A model generated the notes under the pieces. It searched no databases. It saw only the letters and a program-made list of their open reading frames with translations, and was not told the DNA's origin. A stretch of DNA of 64,000 bases from Bradyrhizobium sp. ORS 285 (GTDB lineage Bacteria > Pseudomonadota > Alphaproteobacteria > Rhizobiales > Xanthobacteraceae). Shown here in pieces: positions 19,376 through 28,348 of this stretch; position 1 is the stretch's first letter, and the number at the start of each line of letters is the position of its first letter. Both the position numbers and the translations under genes were made by a program. The stretch is taken from positions 4,733,001 through 4,797,000 of the forward strand of contig NZ_LT859959.1 of NCBI RefSeq assembly GCF_900176205.1, written 5' to 3'.

Positions 19376-20311
19376 GTGGCCGTGACGATCGACAATTCGC
19401 CCGACACCGTAGCGCCGGCGCAAGGCACTCTCCGCAAACTGACCACGCGCTCGATAGCCTGGCTGCAAGCGGGGCCGATGACGCTGGTGTTCGCGCTGTT
19501 CTTCCTGCTGCCGCTCGTGCTCGTCGTGATCGTCAGCGTCTGGGACTACAATGAATATGAGATGATCCCGGCGCTCAGCTTCCGCGGCTACACCGATACG
19601 TTCGAAGGCTGCCTAGCCAACCTGCCCGAGCTGTGCACCATCCTGAAGACCTATCTGAAGACACTGAAGCTGTGCCTGCTCACCTGGGCCCTGACCTTGA
19701 TGATCGGCTTCTGGGTCGCCTACTTCCTCGCCTTCCACGTCCGCAGCAAGACCTGGCAGATCGTGCTGTCGCTGCTGTGCACGATCCCGTTCTGGACCTC
19801 CAACGTCATCCGTATGATCGCCTGGATCCCCCTGCTCGGCCGCAACGGCTTGGTCAACCAGGGGCTCGTCGGCGCAGGTGTCGTCAACAAGCCGATCGAA
19901 TGGCTGCTGTTCTCGGAATTTTCCGTGGTACTGGCGCTGGTGCACCTGTTCACGTTCTTCATGGTGGTGCCGATCTTCAATTCGATGATCCGCATCGACA
20001 AGCGCCTGATCGAGGCCGCCTATGACGCCGGCGCGTCGGGCTGGCAGACGCTGGTCAACATCGTCATTCCCTTGTCGAAGCCCGGCATCGTGATCGGCTC
20101 GATCTTCGTCATCACCATTGTGATGGGCGACTTCGTCACCATCGGCGTGATGGGCGGCCAGCAGATCGCCTCCGCCGGCAAGATCATCGAGGCGCGCCTC
20201 TCGGCGCTGCAATTCCCGGCGGCCGCCGCGAATGCCGTGATCCTGCTCGGCATCACCATCATCATCATCTCCGCGCTGACGCGGATCGTCGACGTGCGCA
20301 AGGAGCTCTGA
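19376..20311 (+). CDS. Polyamine-type ABC importer, permease (PotB-like)
   Basis: Inner-membrane permease of about 311 residues, BPD_transp_1 family. The first membrane helix is MTLVFALFFLLPLVLVVIVS. The EAA cytoplasmic loop reads EAAYDAGASGWQTLVNIVIP, the ATPase docking site. An open frame begins at GTG 19319, but that codon lies inside the terminator hairpin at 19300-19335. GTG at 19376, with AGG just upstream, is a more likely start, although GTG at 19382 is also possible. The stop lies one base before the next gene's ATG. Confidence 0.85.
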   Translation: MAVTIDNSPDTVAPAQGTLRKLTTRSIAWLQAGPMTLVFALFFLLPLVLVVIVSVWDYNEYEMIPALSFRGYTDTFEGCLANLPELCTILKTYLKTLKLCLLTWALTLMIGFWVAYFLAFHVRSKTWQIVLSLLCTIPFWTSNVIRMIAWIPLLGRNGLVNQGLVGAGVVNKPIEWLLFSEFSVVLALVHLFTFFMVVPIFNSMIRIDKRLIEAAYDAGASGWQTLVNIVIPLSKPGIVIGSIFVITIVMGDFVTIGVMGGQQIASAGKIIEARLSALQFPAAAANAVILLGITIIIISALTRIVDVRKEL

Positions 20312-20312
20312 G

Positions 20313-21215
20313 ATGGGAGACAAGCGCCCCCGCTCCTTTTACATCCTCGCGCTATTCTTCACGGCCTATGTGCTGTTCCTGTACGGCCCGATGATCGCGA
20401 TCTACATCCTGTCGTTCCAGGGCCCGGACGGCGGTCTTACCTTCCCGATGAACGGCGTCTCGCTGACCTGGTTCGGAAAAGTGTTTTCCGGCGGCGGTAT
20501 CGTCGACATCGGCGCCGCCTTCAAACGGTCGCTGGCGCTGGGCCTCGTGGTGATGGTGATCACGGTGGTGCTGTCGGTCGCCGCCGGCATGGCGTTCCGC
20601 AAGCCGTTCCGCGGCGCCTCGATCCTGTTCTACACCGCGATCGCGAGCCTGATCATGCCCTCGATCATCACTTCGCTCGGCATCGCCTTGGAGTTCCGCC
20701 TGATCGACGACTTCATCAACAAGCACGCGGCTGATTACGGCTTGGGCTGGCTGGCCGAGGGCCACACCACCGCGATGGGCCTGTTCACGTCGGGCTTGGG
20801 AGCGCACCTGACCTGGACGCTGCCGTTCGGCCTCCTGATCATGTTCGCGATCTTCAACCGCTTCGACGGCCGCCTCGAAGAAGCCGCCCGCGACCTCGGC
20901 GCCACCCCCTGGCAAACCTTCCGCCACGTCGTGCTGCCGATCATCCTGCCGTCGGTCGTCGGCATCGGCCTGTTCGGCTTCACGCTGTCCTGGGATGAAC
21001 TGGCGCGCTCGAGCCAGGCGATCGGCTCGGTCAACACCCTCCCGCTGGAATTGCAGGGGCTGACGACGACAGTGACTAAGCCCGACATCTACGCGCTGGG
21101 CACGCTGACCTCGGCGGTGTCCTTCGTGGTGATCTTCGCCGCCCTGTCAGTCATCCTGGTGCTGCAGGCCCGCCAGCGCCGACAGGGCTCGGATGCCGGC
21201 AAGGGGATGGTGTAG
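20313..21215 (+). CDS. Polyamine-type ABC importer, permease (PotC-like)
   Basis: Second inner-membrane permease, 300 residues with six predicted membrane helices. N-terminal helix LALFFTAYVLFLYGPMIAIY is the PotC style. The EAA loop is EEAARDLGATPWQTFRHVVL. Its ATG follows the PotB stop by one base, so translation is coupled. It completes a four-gene ATPase, binding protein, permease, permease importer. No catabolic gene is attached to say what is imported. Confidence 0.88.
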   Translation: MGDKRPRSFYILALFFTAYVLFLYGPMIAIYILSFQGPDGGLTFPMNGVSLTWFGKVFSGGGIVDIGAAFKRSLALGLVVMVITVVLSVAAGMAFRKPFRGASILFYTAIASLIMPSIITSLGIALEFRLIDDFINKHAADYGLGWLAEGHTTAMGLFTSGLGAHLTWTLPFGLLIMFAIFNRFDGRLEEAARDLGATPWQTFRHVVLPIILPSVVGIGLFGFTLSWDELARSSQAIGSVNTLPLELQGLTTTVTKPDIYALGTLTSAVSFVVIFAALSVILVLQARQRRQGSDAGKGMV

Positions 21216-21297
21216 TTGCTTAGCTGGGCAGCCGTCGTGGTACAGCTCGTCGGCGCAGCTGTTATGAATAAGCAGCAAGCGCGGTGCTCATGAATGC

Positions 21298-21453
21298 GCC
21301 CTCGCCCCTTGTGGGAGAGGGCATGTATGACAGCGCAGCAAACTCGGTTGGGTGAGGGGTCTGCCTCAACAAGTCGGGCTTGCCGAGAGAACCCCTCACC
21401 CAACCGCGTACGCGGTAAGGCCGTACATGCCCTCTCCCACAAGGGGCGAGGGC
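21298..21453. repeat. Intergenic palindromic repeat, family E (perfect 30-bp arms)
   Basis: Arms at 21298-21327 and 21424-21453 are exact reverse complements over 30 bases and contain CTCGCCCCTTGTGGGAGAGG. Inside them, GGTTGGGTGAGGGGT pairs with ACCCCTCACCCAACC. Related CCCTCTCCCC/GGGGAGAGGG units recur at 29668, 43056 and 62912. Confidence 0.8.
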
Positions 21454-21487
21454 ACTATTGGGCACCGCGTGGATGCGCTAATAGGTC

Positions 21488-21621
21488 CGTAGGGTGGGCA
21501 AAGGAGCGCCCTACTCTTCATCGTGGAAATGATTGCTTCGCGCGCCGTGCCCACCGGCCGCACTCACCGGCACCGGCGGTGGGCACGCGACGCCTGACGG
21601 CGCCGCTTTGCCCACCCTACG
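21488..21621. repeat. Composite palindromic repeat, family A, copy 1
   Basis: Outer arms CGTAGGGTGGGCAAAG and CTTTGCCCACCCTACG enclose a second inverted pair (GTGCCCACCG / CGGTGGGCAC). The same two-level design recurs at 30739-30877 and 37101-37192. Confidence 0.8.
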
Positions 21622-21632
21622 AGGCCATTGCC

Positions 21633-22337
21633 TCACAGCCCCAGATACGCCTTCCTTACATCCTTGTTGCCGCTGATCTCCGCGGCGGTGCCCTGCATCA
21701 GCACACGGCCGGTCTGCAGGATGTACGCCCGGTCCGCGATCTCCAGACACTCCGCCATGCGCTGTTCCACGATCAGCACAGTCATGCCGGCGTCGCGGAT
21801 TTTCTTCACGGCCTGGAAGATCTCATCCACCAGCTTCGGCATGATGCCCTGTGATGGCTCATCGAGCATCAGCAGCCGCGGCCTCGTCATCAGCGCGCGG
21901 CCGATCGCCAGCATCTGCTGCTCGCCGCCGGACAAGGTCTCGGCGCGCTGCTCGAGCCGCTCCGACAATCGCGGGAACAGCTTGAACACGAACTCCAGCG
22001 GCTCCTCGCGATTGGCCTCGCTGCGATAGAGGTAGCTCCCGAGACGGAGATTGTCGCGCACCGAGAGCCGCGGGAACAACCGGCGGTTCTCCGGCACATA
22101 AGCGATGCCGCGTGCCGTGATCAGATGCTGCGCCATGCCGTCGATGCGGTTGCCGTCGAAGGTGACACTGCCCGCGCGGGGCCGCTCGGCACCGGCGATC
22201 GATTTCAACAAGGTCGACTTGCCCGCGCCATTGGCGCCGGCGACGCAGACGATCTCGCCCTTCTCGACGTCGATCGAGACGTTCGAGATCGCAACCAGGC
22301 CCTGATAGGCGGTGGTGACGTCACGCACCGACAGCAT
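21633..22337 (-). CDS. livF: Branched-chain amino-acid-type ABC importer, ATP-binding protein LivF
   Basis: ATPase of 234 residues, the second of two in a LivFGMH importer. Walker A GANGAGKST, Q-loop PENRRLFPRLSV (the LivF pattern), signature LSGGEQQM, Walker B LLMLDEPSQGI and IVEQRM are present. It ends VRKAYLGL, the usual LivF tail. ATG at 22337 has GGAG in front; TTG at 22349 is a weaker option. The start overlaps the livG end by 17 bases. It is the last gene of a minus-strand operon. The substrate may not be a branched-chain amino acid, since related systems carry amides and urea. Confidence 0.9.
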   Translation of the reverse strand: MLSVRDVTTAYQGLVAISNVSIDVEKGEIVCVAGANGAGKSTLLKSIAGAERPRAGSVTFDGNRIDGMAQHLITARGIAYVPENRRLFPRLSVRDNLRLGSYLYRSEANREEPLEFVFKLFPRLSERLEQRAETLSGGEQQMLAIGRALMTRPRLLMLDEPSQGIMPKLVDEIFQAVKKIRDAGMTVLIVEQRMAECLEIADRAYILQTGRVLMQGTAAEISGNKDVRKAYLGL

Positions 22338-23052
22338 GGCGGTCTCCAAGATAGGCGGAAATGACTTTGGGATCGCGGACGACGTCCTTGGGGATGCCCT
22401 CGATCAGCACCTTGCCGAGATCGAGCACGATGGCGCGGTCAACCAGCGGCATCACGATCTCCATGACGTGCTCGACCATCAACACCGTGATGCCGGTGTC
22501 GCGCACACGGCGCACGAGCTCGACACCCTTCTGCGATTCGACCGGCGTGAGACCGGTCAGCACCTCGTCCAGCAGCAGCAGCTTCGGCTCGGTCGCAAGC
22601 GCACGCGCCACCTCTAAGCGTCGCTTCTCCGACGGCACGAGGTCGCTCGCCAGCACGTCGGCGCGTGCATCGAGGCCGCAGAACGCCAGGACCTCATGCG
22701 CCTTGCGGCGGGCGTCGCGCATATTGGTGGTGCGCACCAGCGAGCCGACGATGACGTTCTCGATCACCGTCATGCTCTCGAAACTCTTCACGACCTGGAA
22801 GGTGCGGCCGATGCCGCGCTGGCAGCGCTCAGCCGCCGGCAGCGCGGTGACGTCCTCGCCGTCGAACAGGATCGTGCCTTCGGTCGGCTTGAACGCGCCG
22901 GCGATCAGGTTGAACAAGGTCGACTTGCCGGCGCCGTTCGGCCCGATCAGGCCGACGATCTCGCCGCGCCCGACCGAGATCGAAACGTCGGAGTTCGCCG
23001 TCAGGCCCGAGAAGCGCTGGGTGATGTTGCGGGTTTCCAACAATGCGGTCAT
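22321..23052 (-). CDS. livG: Branched-chain amino-acid-type ABC importer, ATP-binding protein LivG
   Basis: ATPase of 243 residues. Walker A GPNGAGKST and the LivG-specific region GIGRTFQVVKSFESMTV are clear, with Walker B LLLLDEVLTGL, H-loop VEHVME and tail KVISAYLGD. The signature motif is degenerate: where LSGGxx is usual, the sequence reads VPSEKRRLEVARAL. ATG at 23052 overlaps the livM stop (ATGA), so translation is coupled. The much longer open frame upstream is the shadow of livM. Confidence 0.9.
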   Translation of the reverse strand: MTALLETRNITQRFSGLTANSDVSISVGRGEIVGLIGPNGAGKSTLFNLIAGAFKPTEGTILFDGEDVTALPAAERCQRGIGRTFQVVKSFESMTVIENVIVGSLVRTTNMRDARRKAHEVLAFCGLDARADVLASDLVPSEKRRLEVARALATEPKLLLLDEVLTGLTPVESQKGVELVRRVRDTGITVLMVEHVMEIVMPLVDRAIVLDLGKVLIEGIPKDVVRDPKVISAYLGDRHAVGA

Positions 23053-24056
23053 GACGCCACCGCCTCTCGCGCCGGCTGCGCGGCCGGCTTCGGCTTGCGG
23101 GAGAACAGGCTGACCAGGCCTTGCGGCCGTGCCAGCGAGATCGCGATGATCAGGCCGCCATAGACGATCAGGTCGACGCCGCGGCCGGAGCCGCCGATAT
23201 AGGAGCGCGTCAGCTCGGTCAGCGGGATCAGGATGACCGCGCCGAGCATCGGGCCCCAGAGCGTGCCGATGCCGCCAAGCACCGCGGGCAGCGCCATCAG
23301 CAGCGAGAACTGGAAGCCCATCACGCTCTCGGGATCGATGTAGGTGACGTACATCGCATAGAAACCGCCGCCGACGGCGACGAGGAACGCCGACACGGCC
23401 GCCGCGCCCATCTTGGAATTGAACACGACAACGCCCAGGCTCTCGGCCGCAACCGGATTGTCCTTCACGGCCCGCCACCAATAGCCCCACTTCGAATCCT
23501 CCAGCCACCAGGTCACGAACCAGGCGACGCAGGCCAGAGCGAGCGCGAAGTAGAAGTAAGGCAGCTTGTTCTTGGCGAATTGAAGGGTAAGCCAGCTATC
23601 CTGCTTCGACAGCGGGATCGTGACTCCGAGCGCTGCTCCCGCCCATTCCCAATTCTGGAACAGCACGAGTGCAATCTCGGCGATCACGATGGTAGCAATG
23701 ACGAAGTAGTGTCCGCCCAGTCGGAAACAGGGATAGCCGAGCGCCATCGCGATGACCGCCGACAGCAGCCCGCCGGCGAACATGCCGAACCAGGGCAGCA
23801 TCCCGAACTTGGTGTACAGAAGCGCGGTGACGTAAGCGCCGAGCCCGAAATACAACGCGTGGCCAAGCGAGATCTGGCCGCAATAGCCTGACAGGATGTT
23901 CCAGCTCTGCGATAGCGCTGCATACATCAGGGTCATGATCATCATGTTCTGGATGTACACATCGGTGACGTAGCGCGGCACCTGGGTCGCGAGCAGTGCT
24001 AGGCAGGCCGCGACGATCAGGTCGCGCCGGCGACGGTGAGTGAATGCCTTGTCCAT
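23049..24056 (-). CDS. livM: Branched-chain amino-acid-type ABC importer, permease LivM
   Basis: Inner-membrane permease of 335 residues with about nine hydrophobic segments. Conserved LivM elements are LSQSWNILSGYCGQISLGHA near residue 50, FRLGGHYFVIATIVIAEIAL, and the ATPase contact loop GYWWRAVKDNPVAAESLGV. It overlaps livG by four bases and abuts livH (livH stop at 24056 meets the livM start), a tightly packed operon. Confidence 0.92.
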   Translation of the reverse strand: MDKAFTHRRRRDLIVAACLALLATQVPRYVTDVYIQNMMIMTLMYAALSQSWNILSGYCGQISLGHALYFGLGAYVTALLYTKFGMLPWFGMFAGGLLSAVIAMALGYPCFRLGGHYFVIATIVIAEIALVLFQNWEWAGAALGVTIPLSKQDSWLTLQFAKNKLPYFYFALALACVAWFVTWWLEDSKWGYWWRAVKDNPVAAESLGVVVFNSKMGAAAVSAFLVAVGGGFYAMYVTYIDPESVMGFQFSLLMALPAVLGGIGTLWGPMLGAVILIPLTELTRSYIGGSGRGVDLIVYGGLIIAISLARPQGLVSLFSRKPKPAAQPAREAVAS

Positions 24057-24934
24057 CAGATCGATCCGAACAGGCCGCGCGGGCGGATGAAGACGACGAG
24101 GAGATAGACGCCATAGATGCCGACCGTCTTCAGCGACGGCGGCAGGATCAGCGTGGTGATGGCCTCGACGAGGCCGACGACGATGCCGCCGGCGAAGGCG
24201 CCGAACACGCTGCCGAAGCCGCCGAGCGCAACCGTTACATAGGCGATGGTGGCGAACGACGCGCCGACATCCGGGAAGACGTAGAAGAAGATCGCCATGA
24301 CCGCGCCGGCGAGGCCGACCAGCGCCGCGCCCAGGCCCCAGCCGAGCGCGAACACCTTGTTCTTGTCGATGCCGACCAGAGCCACCGCCCCGGCATCCTC
24401 ACGGGTCGCCTCCAGCGCGCGGCCGAAATCGGTGCGGTGGATGAAGAAGTACAGGCCGGCGAAGGCCGCGATCGCAATGAGCGCGCCGACCAGCTGCGGC
24501 TGCGGCAGATAGATGCCGGCAATCGAGATCGTCTTGCCGCCCAGATAGGAGTGCGGAATGCTGCGATAATCGGGGGTGAAGAAATACTGCGCGACGCCAC
24601 GCATCAGCACCGCGAGACCGAAGGTGGAGAAGATCTGCACCATGCCGGTGTTGGCCTTGGCGCGGACGGCAAATCTGACAATCAGCAAATAGACCACCGC
24701 GCCGAAGACGAACAATCCGGCCGCGACGATCGGGGCCGACAGCAACGGGTCGAGCGCGAAATAGGCGAACAGGAAGAAGGTCGCGTACATCGCGATCATC
24801 AGGAACTCGCCATGCGCGAAGTTCACGACGTCCATCAGGCCGAAGATGAGCGCCAGGCCTACGGCGATCAGGCCGTAGAGCAGGCCCATCAACAGGCCGC
24901 TGGCGAGACTTTGGATGATTGTTTCTGCTGTCAC
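24056..24934 (-). CDS. livH: Branched-chain amino-acid-type ABC importer, permease LivH
   Basis: Inner-membrane permease of about 292 residues. The N-terminal hallmark ASGLLMGLLYGLIAVGLALI is followed by FGLMDVVNFAHGEFLMIAMY, and the cytoplasmic loop LEATREDAGAVALVGID docks the ATPase. The frame is open to 25042, but the extra part is palindromic-repeat DNA. GTG at 24934 is the likely start, 10-20 residues before the first membrane helix. A repeat-bearing gap of about 190 bases separates it from the binding-protein gene. Confidence 0.9.
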   Translation of the reverse strand: MTAETIIQSLASGLLMGLLYGLIAVGLALIFGLMDVVNFAHGEFLMIAMYATFFLFAYFALDPLLSAPIVAAGLFVFGAVVYLLIVRFAVRAKANTGMVQIFSTFGLAVLMRGVAQYFFTPDYRSIPHSYLGGKTISIAGIYLPQPQLVGALIAIAAFAGLYFFIHRTDFGRALEATREDAGAVALVGIDKNKVFALGWGLGAALVGLAGAVMAIFFYVFPDVGASFATIAYVTVALGGFGSVFGAFAGGIVVGLVEAITTLILPPSLKTVGIYGVYLLVVFIRPRGLFGSI

Positions 24935-24967
24935 AGATCTTGCCCCACTCTCGATGTGACTCGGGGT

Positions 24968-25116
24968 GTCGTCCTGGCGAACGCCAGGACCCATAACCAC
25001 GACTGTTTGTGTGGGGCACGACGACAGCCAGTCATCGTCCAACCACGGCCTCGGCGTATGGGTCCCGGGTCAGCGCCGCCACGCGCTGGTGCGCGTCGCG
25101 GCTTGCCCGGGACGAC
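24968..25116. repeat. Palindromic repeat, family C, copy 1 (inside liv operon)
   Basis: Starts GTCGTCCTGGCGAACGCC with AGGACCCATAACCAC, and ends with GGCTTGCCCGGGACGAC. The centre holds GTATGGGTCCCGGGTC and a small hairpin. Similar elements are at 31041, 37721 and 50778. Confidence 0.7.
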
Positions 25117-25127
25117 ATCCGAGAAAG

Positions 25128-26372
25128 TTACTTCATCGGCCAGCTGGCTTCGGCGACCGCGGCCTGGGTCGGGAAGATCGTGACGAACTTGCCGCCGACA
25201 TATTGCAGCAGCACCGGATCGGCGTCGTTGTTCTGGCCGTTCTCGTCGAACTTCACCCGCTTCCACGGCATGATGGTCGCCTCACCCGGCATGTCGGTCG
25301 CGGCGAGCGCGTCGCGGATCTTCTCGCCGTCGGTGGACTTGGCGCGGTTGATGGCGTCGGCCATCACGATCAGGCCCATGAACTGGCGCGACGAGTAGTC
25401 GTTGAAGTCCTTGCCGGACTTGGCCTTGAACATGTCGTTGATCTTGCCGACCATCGGCCGCTTGGCGGCGAGGTCGAGCGAGAACGAGCCGCGCGAGATC
25501 ACGCCTTCGAGCTTGTCGCCGACCGCGTCGTACAGCGCCTTTTCCGAGAAGCCGGCGTCCTGGGCCACGATCGCATTCGGCTTGTAGCCGAGCTCGGCCA
25601 TGGTCTTGACTAGCAGGATGCCGTCGGTGGTGTAGCTCGACGGCATCAGCACGTCGGCATTGGCCGCCTTGAGCTGCTGCACTTCCGCCGACAGCGACGG
25701 CGAGTTGGCGCGATACTTGATGTCGGCGACGATCTTGTAGCCGCGCTCCTGGGCGAGCTTGAGCTGGGCGTTGCTGGAATCCGTGCCGAAGATGGTGTCC
25801 TCGTGGAACAGCGCCAGCGTCTCGATCTTGGTGCCCTTCTTCTTCATCGCGTCGAAGAAGTCGAACATCGCCTGCGAGAACATCTCGTCATGCGGCGCGG
25901 CGCGGAAATAATACTTGAGGCCGCGGCGATGCAGGCTCGGCGAGGAATTGTCGGCCGAGAGATACGGGATCTGGTAGCGCTCGCAGATCTGGCTCGCGGT
26001 CACCGCGACGGCGCTCTGGTAGGAACCGATGACGGCGGCGACCTTCTCCTGGGTGATGAGGCGCTCGGCCTCGGCGCGTCCCTTCTGCGGGTCGGCCTGG
26101 TGGTCGGCGAACACCAGCTTGATCTTGGCGCCGCCGAGGCCCGGCAGGCCTTCGGTGCGGGCGAGCGGCAGGTCGAAATCATACTTGCCGTTGATGATCT
26201 CGGCCGCGGTCTCGAATGCGCGCTGCGCGTCGACGCCGATCTGTGCGCTGGCGCCGGAGAACGGATAGATGACGCCGATCTTCACCTCGGAGGTCTGCGC
26301 GCGGGCGGCAAGCGGCCCGAGTGCGGCGGCAGCGGTGGCTCCAAGCAGGACGTTACGGCGCGTGATGGTCAT
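25128..26372 (-). CDS. Branched-chain amino-acid-type ABC importer, substrate-binding protein
   Basis: Periplasmic binding protein of 414 residues, Peripla_BP_6 type, for the LivFGMH importer downstream. A twin-arginine-like signal (MTITRRNVLLGATAAAALG) is cut after ARAQ. The mature start EVKIGVIYPFSGASAQIG is the classic family entry; VIGSYQSAVAVTASQICERY and the C-terminal ALAATDMPGEATIMPWKRVK also fit. ATG at 26372 follows AGAGGA. It precedes livH in the same direction with a palindromic repeat in between, which may let the binding protein outnumber the membrane parts. Confidence 0.88.
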   Translation of the reverse strand: MTITRRNVLLGATAAAALGPLAARAQTSEVKIGVIYPFSGASAQIGVDAQRAFETAAEIINGKYDFDLPLARTEGLPGLGGAKIKLVFADHQADPQKGRAEAERLITQEKVAAVIGSYQSAVAVTASQICERYQIPYLSADNSSPSLHRRGLKYYFRAAPHDEMFSQAMFDFFDAMKKKGTKIETLALFHEDTIFGTDSSNAQLKLAQERGYKIVADIKYRANSPSLSAEVQQLKAANADVLMPSSYTTDGILLVKTMAELGYKPNAIVAQDAGFSEKALYDAVGDKLEGVISRGSFSLDLAAKRPMVGKINDMFKAKSGKDFNDYSSRQFMGLIVMADAINRAKSTDGEKIRDALAATDMPGEATIMPWKRVKFDENGQNNDADPVLLQYVGGKFVTIFPTQAAVAEASWPMK

Positions 26373-26453
26373 GAGAAGATCCTCTGATGAAAGCGCATCG
26401 ATGAAGCGGTTGAGGTCGGCGGTAAAGGCTCAATAAGCAGCATTGCTGCCTGA

Positions 26454-27281
26454 TTAGAGGACGGCGAGATCCTTGTTCCTGAGATCGGTGATCAGCATCA
26501 GGCCCGGCGCATGGGTGATGGCGAACGGCAGCTTCGCCGCTGCGATCACCGCCTGCGGCGTCACTCCGCAGGCCCAGAATACGGGAATTTCGTCCGCGCC
26601 CACCCGCACCGGGTCACCGTAGTCAGGCTTATTGATATCGGCGATGCCGATCTGCTCGGGCAGGCCGAGATGCACCGGCGCGCCGTGCACGGCGGGAAAG
26701 CGCGTCGTGATCTGCACCGCGCGAATCGCCTGCGCCGGCTTGAACGGGCGCATCGACACCACCATGGGACCCGCGAACGGCCCGGACGGCGTGCAGGCGA
26801 TGTTGGTGCGATACATCGGCACGCGGCAGCCCTGCTCGATATGGCGGATCGGCAGGCCGTCGGCCATTAGCGCTTCTTCGAACGAGAACGAGCAGCCGAG
26901 CACGAAGGTGACGAGATCGTCGCGCCAATGCGCCATCAAATCGGTCGGCTCCTCGACCATCTCGCCGTCGCGCCACACCCGATAGCGCGGCACGTCCGTG
27001 CGAATGTCGAGGTCGGCACCGAGTGCCGGAATATGAGGATTGCCCGGATCGGACATGCCGATGATCGGGCACGGTTTCGGATTCAGCTGACAGAAGCGGT
27101 GGAAGGCGCCGGCGTACTGCTCGGGAATGATCGCGAGATTGCCCTGGACGAAGCCGTTGGCGATTCCGGCCGTGCTCCAGCCCCTGCCGGTGCGATAATC
27201 CAGGCGGGCCTGATGGCTGGGGAGAAGCCCCCCTTGGTCGGCCGATTGCTGCAATGCCGCAGAAACAGTCATTTGTGCCAT
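26454..27281 (-). CDS. D-glutamate cyclase-like / DUF1445 putative hydro-lyase
   Basis: Soluble protein of 275 residues in the DUF1445 family, whose mitochondrial relative is D-glutamate cyclase. Family patterns are [47 protein letters not shown], the cysteine-bearing [20 protein letters not shown] and [20 protein letters not shown]. It starts 82 bases upstream of the liv-type binding protein, same strand, and diverges from a LysR regulator. This suggests a nitrogen compound (D-amino acid, pyroglutamate-like or carbamoyl compound) taken up by the liv system. The exact reaction in bacteria is not settled. Confidence 0.85.
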   Translation of the reverse strand: MAQMTVSAALQQSADQGGLLPSHQARLDYRTGRGWSTAGIANGFVQGNLAIIPEQYAGAFHRFCQLNPKPCPIIGMSDPGNPHIPALGADLDIRTDVPRYRVWRDGEMVEEPTDLMAHWRDDLVTFVLGCSFSFEEALMADGLPIRHIEQGCRVPMYRTNIACTPSGPFAGPMVVSMRPFKPAQAIRAVQITTRFPAVHGAPVHLGLPEQIGIADINKPDYGDPVRVGADEIPVFWACGVTPQAVIAAAKLPFAITHAPGLMLITDLRNKDLAVL

Positions 27282-27350
27282 TTGCCTAATATCTCGACAA
27301 ACTCACTCAACATCAGCCATGCTATAAAGTCTAATCTTCGTTTTTAATCA

Positions 27351-27373
27351 GGATCGATAAAACAAATTGATCC
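27351..27373. promoter_or_regulatory. Candidate LysR operator in divergent promoter
   Basis: GGATCGA and TTGATCC form an interrupted dyad in the 104-base AT-rich gap between the divergent DUF1445 and LysR genes. LysR proteins often bind such dyads in the divergent promoter. The exact T-N11-A centre is not clear. Confidence 0.35.
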
Positions 27374-27385
27374 GAGGCGGCCCTG

Positions 27386-28348
27386 ATGTTGGATTTCCGT
27401 TCCATCGAGACCTTTCTCTGGGTGGTCAAGCTCGGCAGCTTCCGCGGCGCCGCGCAGCGCCTCAACACCACGCAGCCGGCGATCTCCCAGCGGATCGCCC
27501 AGCTCGAGCGCGAGCTCGGCGTAAAGCTGCTCAACCGCGACCACCGCGTGGCCTCGCCAACCGCCGTCGGACGGCAGATGCTGGTCTATGCCGAGAAGCT
27601 GATCGGCCTGCGCGCGGAGATGCTGGCCGAGGTCGGCGACCGCTCGGCGATGCGCGGCGTGCTCCGGCTCGGCGTCGCCGAGACCATCGTGCATGACTGG
27701 CTGCCGCGGCTGATCAAGAGCGTCAACGAGAGCTATCCGAACCTGTCGCTGGAGATCGAGGTCGACGTCACGCCCCACCTGCATGCGCGGCTGCTCGCGC
27801 AGGAGATCGAGCTCGCCTTCGCGCTCGGCGCGCCCTCGGAGTCGGGCATCCGCAGCCGCGTGCTGTGCGACTATCCGATCAGCTTTCTTGCCAGCCCTGC
27901 CCTCGGCTTCGGCACAGGCATCGTCACCGCCGAGCAGATGGCGCGCTTCCCGATCATCACCTTCCCGCGCAACACCCAGCCCTATGACAATGTCCGCTCG
28001 CTGTTCAACCGCCCGCATCTGCCGCCGATGCGGCTGCACGCCAGCGCCTCGCTGGCGACGGTGATCCACATGGCAGTCGAGGGCCTCGGCGTCGCCGTGA
28101 TTCCCGCCGCGATCGTGGCGCATGAGATCGAGCGCGGCCGCCTGCAGGAGCTGAAGACGGATTTGCGGATTCCGCCGCTGACGTTCACCGCGAGCTGGCT
28201 GTCGTCGCCCGAGATGGTCGCGATCGAGCGCGTTGCCGAGCTCGCAGCCCGGACGGCGCAGACGGCCAGCCATCCCACCGCATCAGTTGACGCGCTCGTC
28301 GCGGCGCGCGATGGACAGGATGCCGGAGTACAGGGATTTCAAGCATGA
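27386..28348 (+). CDS. LysR-family transcriptional regulator
   Basis: 320 residues. The N-terminal winged helix-turn-helix (about 1-60) reads FRGAAQRLNTTQPAISQRIA, followed by LERELGVKLLNRDHR. The LysR substrate-binding domain covers about 90-295 (GVLRLGVAETIVHDWLPRLI). It is divergent from the DUF1445/liv unit and overlaps the downstream amidohydrolase by four bases (ATGA). It most likely controls both directions in response to a substrate of the pathway. GAGG lies 8 bases before the ATG. Confidence 0.92.
   Translation: MLDFRSIETFLWVVKLGSFRGAAQRLNTTQPAISQRIAQLERELGVKLLNRDHRVASPTAVGRQMLVYAEKLIGLRAEMLAEVGDRSAMRGVLRLGVAETIVHDWLPRLIKSVNESYPNLSLEIEVDVTPHLHARLLAQEIELAFALGAPSESGIRSRVLCDYPISFLASPALGFGTGIVTAEQMARFPIITFPRNTQPYDNVRSLFNRPHLPPMRLHASASLATVIHMAVEGLGVAVIPAAIVAHEIERGRLQELKTDLRIPPLTFTASWLSSPEMVAIERVAELAARTAQTASHPTASVDALVAARDGQDAGVQGFQA

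Noticed and set aside
21298..21453. Perfect inverted repeat as insertion-sequence ends
   Set aside because: There is no transposase between the arms and no visible target duplication; the unit belongs to a recurrent palindromic family.
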